Positions 1 to 5,265 of a DNA stretch of 6,953 nucleotides are shown piece after piece. Positions within the stretch are counted from its first letter, which is position 1. Every line of letters begins with the position of its first letter. The stretch comes from Deltaproteobacteria bacterium (GTDB taxonomy: Bacteria; Myxococcota; Polyangia; Polyangiales; B10-G4): NCBI GenBank assembly GCA_019312705.1, contig JAFDCW010000230.1, positions 1 through 6,953 of the forward strand, given 5' to 3'. A program made the translations under genes and the position numbers. The notes beneath the pieces are model-generated. The model was given only the letters and a program-made list of their open reading frames with translations, was not told the origin of the DNA and ran no database searches.

Positions 1-1112
1 TCGGAGCAGGATTCGGGCAGGCAGAACATGCAGAAGGGGTCCGCGGCGCAGTCCGAGTCCGCGCAATAGACGAGGCCATCGCAGTCGTCATCGCGGCCGC
101 TGCCACAAAGCTCGGGCGTGCAGAGCACGCAGCCGGGGTCGAACCCGCAATCCGGGTCGGCGCAGTCGATGAGCCCGTCGCAGTCTTCATCGACTCGGTC
201 ATCGCAAGAGAACTCGAAGGGAGTACACATCGCGCACTCTGGGGACCGGGCGCAGAGGGGGTCGACGCAATCGGCGAGGCCGTCGCAGTTGTTGTCGATG
301 ACGTCGCCGCAGAGCTCCCGGGCCCGGGGATTGACCAGGGGGTTGCGATCGTTGCAGTCGAGGCCGCCGCATTCGGGCGGGCCGAAGCCGTCGCGGTCGC
401 GGTCGAGGGGCGCAGAGATGCAGGTACGGCTCCTCTCGTCGCAGCGGTCCATGGAGCACTCGGTGGTGACTCCACAGAAGACCGGCTCCCCGGGGGAACA
501 ACCGCGGCGGACGTCGCAGCGCTCGGCGCCGTTGCAGAAGAGCCGGTCGTCACAGCGGAGGTCTACCGGGGTGAGGGAGCAGCCGCCGGCGGCCTCGCTG
601 CACTCGTCGACGGTGCAATCGATGCCGTCATTGCAGTCGAGGGGCCTCCCGGGCATGCAGAAGCCATCGAGGCATTCTTCGGCGCCATTGCAGACGAAGC
701 GGTCATCGCAGTCGCGGCTGGTACGGCACTCGCGACCTTCGCAGCCGAGAACCGGGTCGCACATGGTCCCCTCCGGGCAGCGGTCTGGCGCGGGTACGAA
801 CTGGCAGGAGCGGTCGGCTTCGACGCAGCTGTCTTCGGTACAGTCGACGCCGTCGTCGCAGAACGGCGCCATGCCTTCGACGCAGATTGAGCCGCGGCAG
901 AGCTCGACGCCGTCGCAGAAGAGGCCATCGTCGCAGTCGGCGTCGACCGAGCAGCCGGGCACGATGGCATCCGCGTCGACCCCGGAATCCGCCGGAGCAG
1001 CCCCGTCGGAGAAATCATCGAGGGCGCTACGGCCACAGGCGGCGAGGGTGGCGGCGGCGGCCAAGAAGACCGCACAGAGCACCGCGGCGGAGGCGTAACG
1101 GCGTGATTTCAT
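1..1112 (-). CDS. Cys/Asp-rich repeat lipoprotein, MopE-like metal-binding motifs (3' end beyond window)
   Basis: The gene reads from ATG at 1112 (minus strand) through the left edge without a stop, giving at least 370 residues. The N-terminus has basic residues (MKSRR), a hydrophobic stretch (about 8-25) and a lipobox LAAC with the lipidated Cys at 26. The next residue is Gly, not Asp, so outer-membrane sorting is plausible. Three Cys-rich repeats follow at 59-96, 134-171 and 187-224. Next comes a MopE-like segment (237-287: DRDRDGFG, DCNDRNPLVNPRARELCG, IDNNCDG), then 15-residue 'DxDCDGLxxCADxDC' units at 308-322 and 341-355. The protein contains dozens of Cys and many Asp, which fits an extracytoplasmic, disulfide-rich and possibly Ca- or Cu-binding surface protein; the metal is inference. 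A weak GGTGA lies 4 bases before the start. It is divergent from the ABC operon. The family resemblance is strong, but the exact function is unknown. Confidence 0.9.
   Translation of the reverse strand, partial: MKSRRYASAAVLCAVFLAAAATLAACGRSALDDFSDGAAPADSGVDADAIVPGCSVDADCDDGLFCDGVELCRGSICVEGMAPFCDDGVDCTEDSCVEADRSCQFVPAPDRCPEGTMCDPVLGCEGRECRTSRDCDDRFVCNGAEECLDGFCMPGRPLDCNDGIDCTVDECSEAAGGCSLTPVDLRCDDRLFCNGAERCDVRRGCSPGEPVFCGVTTECSMDRCDERSRTCISAPLDRDRDGFGPPECGGLDCNDRNPLVNPRARELCGDVIDNNCDGLADCVDPLCARSPECAMCTPFEFSCDDRVDEDCDGLIDCADPDCGFDPGCVLCTPELCGSGRDDDCDGLVYCADSDCAADPFCMFCLPESCS
48..404 (-). repeat. MopE-like motif and 'xDCDGLxxCADxDC' repeats in the lipoprotein
   Basis: Residues 237-287 match the putative metal-binding MopE-type motif: DxDxDGFG, a DCNDxNPxVNPxAxE core and IDNNCDG. 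Three 15-residue units then share the pattern D-x-(N/D)-C-D-G-L-x-x-C-x-D-x-x-C, at residues 273-287, 308-322 and 341-355, spaced 35 and 33 residues apart. The start of a further unit (CLPESCS) is visible at the window edge, so the repeat region continues outside. Confidence 0.8.
441..938 (-). repeat. Three degenerate ~38-residue Cys repeats in the lipoprotein
   Basis: The repeats occupy residues 59-96 (825-938), 134-171 (600-713) and 187-224 (441-554). The shared pattern is (D/R)CDDxxxCxGxExC, then a short loop, then CxxGxPxxCxDGxDCTxDxC. The third copy is the most diverged in its second half (FCGVTTECSMDRC). The spacers between copies are unequal (37 and 15 residues), so these are separate modules and not a uniform tandem array. 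Patterns of this kind are frequent in secreted proteins of Myxococcota and relatives. Confidence 0.8.
1035..1112 (-). other. Lipoprotein signal peptide with lipobox
   Basis: Residues 1-26 of the Cys-rich protein: a positively charged start (MKSRR), an Ala/Leu/Val-rich core, and L23-A24-A25-C26 as the signal peptidase II lipobox. The residues after Cys26 (GRSALDDFSDG, then Ala/Asp/Pro-rich to about 53) form a short linker before the first Cys repeat. Confidence 0.85.
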
Positions 1113-1282
1113 GGATTCACCAATTCTAGCAGCCGCCTTCGAGGGGATCACGTAGCTGACCTGTGGGAGCCCCTGGAAGAGTCGTTCCAACCCTTTGTCG
1201 CCCGAAATCTGACGAAAATTCGGCCCCCCCACCGTGCCGGGGTGTGCCTTCTCCCCTATGTGAGCGCGCCGGGTCGTCACAC

Positions 1283-1314
1283 AACCCCCGGAATATCGCG
1301 GAACCATGGGGGTT
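1283..1314. repeat. 7-bp inverted repeat AACCCCC/GGGGGTT
   Basis: AACCCCC at 1283-1289 and GGGGGTT at 1308-1314 are perfect inverted arms separated by 18 bases. The element lies about 20 bases upstream of the candidate -35 of the operon promoter, a position suitable for a regulator site. No U tract follows, so it is not an obvious terminator. In such G+C-rich DNA a 7-bp inverted repeat could be chance. Confidence 0.25.
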
Positions 1315-1425
1315 AAGGCCCGCGCCCGTCTCTTGACGCGGTGGGCGTCCCGACTTACACCCCGCCCCTTGCCGGTCCCGGGGGGCGACCTCGGACTCGG
1401 CGGAAGCTCGAAAGGCTTTGCATGA
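1306..1425 (+). CDS. Doubtful 39-codon ORF overlapping the ATPase start
   Basis: ATG at 1306 opens a 39-codon frame beginning MGVKARARLLTRWASRL. It ends in TGA at 1423-1425, overlapping the ATPase start codon as ATGA, a classic coupling arrangement. Against it: only a weak GGA precedes the ATG, wobble positions are less G/C-biased than in the real genes, and the candidate operon promoter lies inside it. It is not recognised as any family and is probably spurious. Confidence 0.15.
   Translation: MGVKARARLLTRWASRLTPRPLPVPGGDLGLGGSSKGFA
1333..1361 (+). promoter_or_regulatory. Candidate sigma70-type promoter for the ABC operon
   Basis: TTGACG (1333-1338) matches the -35 consensus at five of six positions. 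After a 17-base spacer, TACACC (1356-1361) is a weak -10, matching T1, A2 and A4. Transcription from about 1368 would leave a leader of roughly 54 bases before the ATG at 1422. The spacing and location are right but the -10 is poor, so this is tentative. Confidence 0.35.
1411..1415 (+). promoter_or_regulatory. Ribosome binding site of the ABC ATPase (fixes its start)
   Basis: AAAGG lies 6 bases before ATG 1422. An in-frame GTG at 1341 would add 27 residues rich in Pro, Gly and Arg, unlike the N-terminus of any ABC ATPase, and would fall inside the candidate promoter. The ATG at 1422 is therefore preferred. Confidence 0.65.
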
Positions 1426-2741
1426 GCGATGTGATGATCGAAGCCCGCTCGCTGACGAAGCGCTACGGCGACTTCAAGGCCCTCGACAACGTGAGTTTCG
1501 AGGTAAAGCGGGGTGAAGTGCTTGGATTCCTGGGCCCGAACGGCGCTGGGAAGACAACCACCATGAAGATTCTCACCTGCTTCATCGCCCCCACGGAGGG
1601 GACGGCGAAGGTCAACGGGTGTGACGTCTTCACGGACTCCCTCGGGGTGCGGTCCTCCCTCGGCTACCTCGCCGAGTCGAATCCGCTCTACACCGAGATG
1701 CTGGTCCTCGAATTCCTCCAGTGGGTCACGCGCATGCGCGGCCTCGAGGGGAGCGACGCCCGCAAGCGCCTCAAGACGGTGGTCGAACAGACCGACATCG
1801 GTGACGTCATCGGCCAGGGCATCGCGACCCTGTCGAAGGGCTTTCGGCAGCGCGTCGGCCTCGCCGCGACGCTCATGCACGAGCCGCCGATCCTCATCCT
1901 CGACGAGCCGATGAGCGGCCTCGACCCGAACCAGACGGTCGAGATTCGCGAGCTCATCCGGGAAATCGGCAAGGAGCGTACGGTCATCTTGTCGACGCAC
2001 TCGATGTCCGAGGCCGAGAAAACGTGCGACCGCCTGCTGATCATCACCAAGGGCAAGATCGTCGCCGACGACACCCCCGAGGGCTTGCGCCGGGCCGCCG
2101 GCAATACCCGCTACTACGCGACCTTCGCCAAGGGCGGCGACATCGCCGATACCAAGAAGCGCCTCGGCGACGTGCCCGGCGTGGCGCGCATCGAAGAGGT
2201 CCAGGCCGCGAATTCCAGCGAGGTTCGCTTGGAGATCATCGCGAAGGACAAGCACGCGGATCTGCGGGAGGCGCTCATCAAGGCCGCCGTCGACGCCGGC
2301 TCGGTACTGCTCGACCTCTCGGGCGAGGTCAACGCTATCGAGAGGCGCTTCGCCGAACTGACCCTCGGCAAGGACACAGACGACGCCAAGGGCAAGGCCA
2401 AAAAGCGCGATCGGGCCTCCGCGAAGAAGGCCGAGGTGAAGAAGGCCGAAGCCAAGAAGGCCGAAGAGGAAGAAGCGGAAGAAGAGGAGGAAGAGGACGA
2501 GACCTCCGAAGACTCCGAAACTTCCGAAAACCCCGAGGATTCGACGGGCTCCGGCGCTGAGTCGAGCGACGACGCTGACGACAGCGAAGACGACTCCGAA
2601 GACTCCGACGAAGACGACGACTCCGACGAAGACGACTCCGAAGACTCCGACGAAGACGACGACTCAGACGAAGACGACAACGACGCGTCCGACGAGGACG
2701 ATGACGAAGACGAAGACAAGAACGAGGACGGCGAGAAGTGA
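1422..2741 (+). CDS. GldA-type ABC transporter ATPase with hyperacidic C-terminal tail
   Basis: A 439-residue cytoplasmic ATPase that powers an ABC-2 type exporter or gliding-type complex. Visible motifs are Walker A GPNGAGKT (38-45), signature LSKGFRQR (137-144), Walker B LILDEP (158-163, catalytic Glu162), D-loop SGLDPNQ (165-171) and switch His193. LSKGF in place of LSGGQ, and GYLAESNPLY (81-90) at the Q-loop, are typical of the GldA/Nos-like subgroup. The ABC core plus accessory domain ends near residue 315, which is a full-length family member. The remainder is extra: a Lys/Ala/Glu linker (about 320-348, KKAE repeats), then an Asp/Glu/Ser tail with about 60 acidic residues among the last 92. 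The stop overlaps the permease start by 4 bases. The ATPase call is very secure; the substrate is unknown and the tail's role is unknown. Confidence 0.95.
   Translation: MSDVMIEARSLTKRYGDFKALDNVSFEVKRGEVLGFLGPNGAGKTTTMKILTCFIAPTEGTAKVNGCDVFTDSLGVRSSLGYLAESNPLYTEMLVLEFLQWVTRMRGLEGSDARKRLKTVVEQTDIGDVIGQGIATLSKGFRQRVGLAATLMHEPPILILDEPMSGLDPNQTVEIRELIREIGKERTVILSTHSMSEAEKTCDRLLIITKGKIVADDTPEGLRRAAGNTRYYATFAKGGDIADTKKRLGDVPGVARIEEVQAANSSEVRLEIIAKDKHADLREALIKAAVDAGSVLLDLSGEVNAIERRFAELTLGKDTDDAKGKAKKRDRASAKKAEVKKAEAKKAEEEEAEEEEEEDETSEDSETSENPEDSTGSGAESSDDADDSEDDSEDSDEDDDSDEDDSEDSDEDDDSDEDDNDASDEDDDEDEDKNEDGEK
2586..2678 (+). repeat. 42-bp in-frame tandem repeat encoding the acidic tail
   Basis: Copy one (2586-2627) and copy two (2628-2669) differ by one base (TCC to TCA at 2666, silent), and a partial third copy runs to about 2678. 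Each unit encodes EDDSEDSDEDDDSD (residues 389-402 and 403-416). Near-identity at the DNA level, including wobble positions, suggests recent duplication by slippage or unequal recombination. Confidence 0.9.
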
Positions 2742-3454
2742 AAAACACACTCGGCATCGCCCGCCGGCAGTTCGTGAGCTACTTCAACGGAGCTCCGGCA
2801 TACATCGTGATTTCCGTGGTCCTCCTGATCACAGGCTTCTTCTTCTGGCAGCAGTTCTTCCTCGCGAAGATCAGCAGCGTGCGCGGCATGTGGATGTGGC
2901 TCACCTGGTCCATGGTCATCGGCGCCCCGGCGCTCACCATGGGCCTCGTCGCCGACGACCGGCGCACGGGCACCATCGAGCTTTTGCTGACCATGCCGGT
3001 CAAAGACGGAGAGGTGATCCTCGGCAAATTCCTCGGAGTGCTCGGGCTCTACGCCGTGTTGCTCACGTTGACGCTCACCTATCCACTCAGCGTCTCGACC
3101 CTGGGCCCCCTCGACTTCGGTCAGGTGGCCGCGGGCTACGTGGGCATGTTCTTGCTCGGCGCGGCACTGCTCGCGATCGGCCTGGTGACCTCGAGCATGA
3201 CCTCGAACCAGATGGTGGCCTTCTTCTCCAGTTTCATCATCTGCTTCATCTTCGTCATCCTCGACAAGGTCCTGCCGCTCATCGGTAGCGAGGGCATCTG
3301 GCCGTCGATCATCGAGTGGCTCTCCTTCGACTACCACCGCCAGTCGATGGCCCGCGGGGTCATCGACCTCCGTGACGTGACCTTCTTCCTCGCCGCAACG
3401 GGCATCCCCCTCCTCATCGCATTTCGGGCTCTCGAGAGCCGTCGGTGGAGGTGA
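2738..3454 (+). CDS. GldF-type ABC-2 family permease
   Basis: A 238-residue inner-membrane permease, the usual size for GldF-like subunits. Six hydrophobic segments are visible at about 20-41, 53-71, 98-119, 130-150, 160-181 and 213-231. The cytoplasmic coupling segment between TM2 and TM3 reads DDRRTGTIELLLTMPV (73-88), a hallmark of this ABC-2 subgroup. The short C-terminus is basic (ESRRWR) and predicted cytoplasmic. The GTG start overlaps the ATPase stop as GTGA, which implies translational coupling and a stoichiometric ATPase/permease pair. Only one permease is encoded here, so it probably acts as a homodimer (inference). The cargo cannot be deduced. Confidence 0.93.
   Translation: MKNTLGIARRQFVSYFNGAPAYIVISVVLLITGFFFWQQFFLAKISSVRGMWMWLTWSMVIGAPALTMGLVADDRRTGTIELLLTMPVKDGEVILGKFLGVLGLYAVLLTLTLTYPLSVSTLGPLDFGQVAAGYVGMFLLGAALLAIGLVTSSMTSNQMVAFFSSFIICFIFVILDKVLPLIGSEGIWPSIIEWLSFDYHRQSMARGVIDLRDVTFFLAATGIPLLIAFRALESRRWR
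3447..3454 (+). promoter_or_regulatory. Consensus Shine-Dalgarno for the GldG-like gene
   Basis: GGAGGTGA is fully complementary to the usual 16S anti-SD and lies 6 bases before ATG 3461. Its last three bases are the TGA stop of the permease gene, so ribosomes finishing the permease are placed on the next start. Confidence 0.85.
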
Positions 3455-3460
3455 CCTGAT

Positions 3461-5257
3461 ATGGCCAACCAACGCACCAAAGCAGCCTCCGAGTCCATCG
3501 CGTTCCTGGCGATCAGCGCCGGGGTCCTGATCGGCTTCAACGCCATCTTCGCCATCCTGCCGCCGCTGCGCCTCGATTGGACCGAAGACGAGCTCTACAC
3601 GCTCTCCCAGGGCACCAAGCGCCTCGCATCGAGCATCACCGACCGCCTCGAGATCGTCGCCTACTTCAGCGAAGATCTGCCGCCGCCCTTCAATGCGACG
3701 GAGCGGGACGTGCGAGACATCCTCTCGGAGTATCAGGCCGCCGCGGGCTCCAACCTGGTCGTCACCTTCATCAGCCCCGACACCGAGGCCGAAAAGGAAG
3801 AGGCACAGGAAGCGGGCATCAGCCCCGTTCGCCACCAGCAGGTCACCGCCGACGGCGCCCAGGTCGTCGAAGGCTACCGCGGCATCGTCATGCGCTACCT
3901 CGACCGCACCGAGGTCATCCCGGTCGTGCAAGATACGTCCGGCCTCGAGTACCAGCTCACGACGAAGCTCAGTCTGCTGCTCAATGAGAAGCACACCATC
4001 GCCGTGCTCACGGGCCACGAAGGGGCGACCCTCCAGGAGGGGCTCCAGACGCTTCAGGCCTGCGCCCCCCTCTACGACTTCCGCGAGGTTTCGGCCGAGT
4101 CGGAGATCGACCCGGAGATCGAGGCCCTCCTGATCGTCGGGCCGCAGACACCCCTCAGCGATGCAGAGCTGCGGAACATCGACAGCTTCGTCATGGCCGG
4201 CGGCTCCCTCGGCATCTTCGGAGGAAGCGTCGCCCTGACCGTCGATAACCAACAGCCGAGCTTCTCGGCGGTCGATACCGGCGTCAATACGCTGCTCAGG
4301 CCGTACGGCGTGGTGATGGAATCCGAGATGCTCCTCGACACCCAGTGCCGCCGGATGCAAACGCCCCAGGGTCCGCGCTCGTCGCCGCCCTTCGTGCTGG
4401 TCGACCTCACCCTTCGCCAGAGCACCTCGTGCAGCAACAACGACGACTGCCTCGATACGGCCGGGCCCGGCTTCCAGTGCGACAAGGGCACCTGCCAGCA
4501 CCCCGTGACCTTCCGTCTCGAGGAGACCTGGGCGCCCTTCGGCGCAGCCCTCGAGGTCACCGAGGGAGCGAGCGACCGGGCGGCGGTCATCGCCGTGTCG
4601 ACTGAGAACTCGTGGACCCAGGACGTCAGCACCATCAACGCCGGGACGGGCTTCACGCCACGATCCGAGGGTGAAAAGCCCCTCATGGTCGCCATCGAGG
4701 GCACGATCCCCAGCGCCTTCGAAGAGGGTCAAACGAGCAGCGATGAGGCGCGGGTCCTGGTCACCGGCTCGGCCTTGATGGTCCGCGACGAAATCCTCGG
4801 CCAGGTCCAGCAGATGGCGCGGCAGCAGTGCCCGATGATCGGGCCCTTCGCCTCGGCGCTGAACGCAATCGACTGGCTCGCCCAGGACGCGGACCTCATC
4901 GCCGTGCGCGCCAAGGACGTCTCGGACCCGTCGCTTCGCGTGCCCGAGAACGTCGAGTCCGCTGAAGAGGAGGCCGAGGAGGCGACCCGACAGGCGGCCG
5001 AGGCCGGCCAGGACGCGGTCAACGCCCTCGTCCAGGGGGACCAGACGGGCCTCGACACCGCGGTCGGCAGCCAGAACGACGCCATCGACGCCCGCGAAGC
5101 CGCGGTCGAACGCGCCCTCCTCGCCCGCGAGGAGTGGGACGCGAAAATGCAGCAGTACCGGTGGGGGAACATGCTCGGCGTGCCCTTCCTCTTCGCACTC
5201 TTCGGCGTCGTGCGTTGGCGCATGCGCCTCACGCGCCGCAAGAACATCAGCATCTGA
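3461..5257 (+). CDS. GldG-type ABC auxiliary protein (extracytoplasmic domain, two membrane anchors)
   Basis: A 598-residue partner of the ABC-2 complex. It has an N-terminal TM (about 12-34), then the GldG/ABC_transp_aux pattern: DWTEDELYTLSQGTKRLASS (39-58) with LEIVAYFSEDLP (63-74), GLEYQLTTKLSLLL (161-174), IAVLTGHEG (180-188) and a PLSDAELRNIDSFVMAGGSL segment (231-250). A four-Cys insert lies at 324-345. A charged, Ala/Glu-rich, probably coiled-coil region (about 495-565) precedes a C-terminal TM (571-585) and a basic cytoplasmic end (RWRMRLTRRKNISI). Length and order fit the family apart from the Cys insert. It lies 6 bases after the permease and 8 before the DUF4340 gene. The family's function is structural or regulatory and not enzymatically defined; that it acts with the upstream transporter is strong inference. 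Confidence 0.92.
   Translation: MANQRTKAASESIAFLAISAGVLIGFNAIFAILPPLRLDWTEDELYTLSQGTKRLASSITDRLEIVAYFSEDLPPPFNATERDVRDILSEYQAAAGSNLVVTFISPDTEAEKEEAQEAGISPVRHQQVTADGAQVVEGYRGIVMRYLDRTEVIPVVQDTSGLEYQLTTKLSLLLNEKHTIAVLTGHEGATLQEGLQTLQACAPLYDFREVSAESEIDPEIEALLIVGPQTPLSDAELRNIDSFVMAGGSLGIFGGSVALTVDNQQPSFSAVDTGVNTLLRPYGVVMESEMLLDTQCRRMQTPQGPRSSPPFVLVDLTLRQSTSCSNNDDCLDTAGPGFQCDKGTCQHPVTFRLEETWAPFGAALEVTEGASDRAAVIAVSTENSWTQDVSTINAGTGFTPRSEGEKPLMVAIEGTIPSAFEEGQTSSDEARVLVTGSALMVRDEILGQVQQMARQQCPMIGPFASALNAIDWLAQDADLIAVRAKDVSDPSLRVPENVESAEEEAEEATRQAAEAGQDAVNALVQGDQTGLDTAVGSQNDAIDAREAAVERALLAREEWDAKMQQYRWGNMLGVPFLFALFGVVRWRMRLTRRKNISI
4430..4495 (+). other. Four-Cys insertion (CX5CX9CX4C) in the GldG-like protein
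   Basis: Cys324, Cys330, Cys340 and Cys345 sit in a short Asn/Asp/Gly-rich segment (CSNNDDC ... GFQCDKGTC) between VLVDLTLRQS and HPVTFRLEET. The pattern resembles the small disulfide modules common in Myxococcota-type lipoproteins. It lies in the predicted extracytoplasmic domain, where disulfides could form. The other Cys residues (201, 296, 457) are scattered. Confidence 0.75.
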
Positions 5258-5260
5258 GGT
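5255..5260 (+). promoter_or_regulatory. Ribosome binding site of the DUF4340 gene
   Basis: TGAGGT, with GAGG at 5256-5259, lies 5 bases before ATG 5266. It shares its TGA with the stop of the GldG-like gene, the same stop/SD overlap seen at the previous junction. Confidence 0.7.
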
Positions 5261-5265
5261 AAACG

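Larger units (their letters stand above)
1113..1421. other. Divergent intergenic region
   Basis: This is 309 bases between two divergently transcribed genes, so it must hold the promoters of both the lipoprotein and the ABC operon, unless either is leaderless or read from elsewhere. A TTGACG-N17-TACACC pair faces right at 1333-1361. No comparably good pair was found facing left; TAGAAT sits just before the lipoprotein RBS but lacks a matching -35. A C7 run lies near 1224 and an inverted repeat at 1283-1314. No RNA gene was recognised. Confidence 0.7.

Noticed and set aside
118..1098. 326-codon Ser/Gln-rich frame on the plus strand
   Set aside because: It is a mirror of the minus-strand lipoprotein: repeated GAC and TGC codons read as TCG/CAG-type codons on the other strand. 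It has no plausible RBS or domain.
1100..1125. TAGAAT as a -10 element for the lipoprotein gene
   Set aside because: It ends only 12 bases before the start codon, leaving almost no leader, and no -35-like hexamer lies 16-18 bases upstream.
1341..1421. Upstream GTG start for the ATPase (27 extra residues)
   Set aside because: The extension is Pro/Gly/Arg-rich and unlike any ABC ATPase N-terminus, it lies within the candidate promoter, and ATG 1422 has a better placed AAAGG.
2114..4732. 872-codon open frame on the minus strand covering the ATPase tail, the permease and part of the GldG-like gene
   Set aside because: It is antisense to three well-recognised genes. Its product is low complexity, with Ser runs that are simply the complement of the Asp/Glu tail. 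Strong codon bias in the real genes removes stops from this antisense frame.
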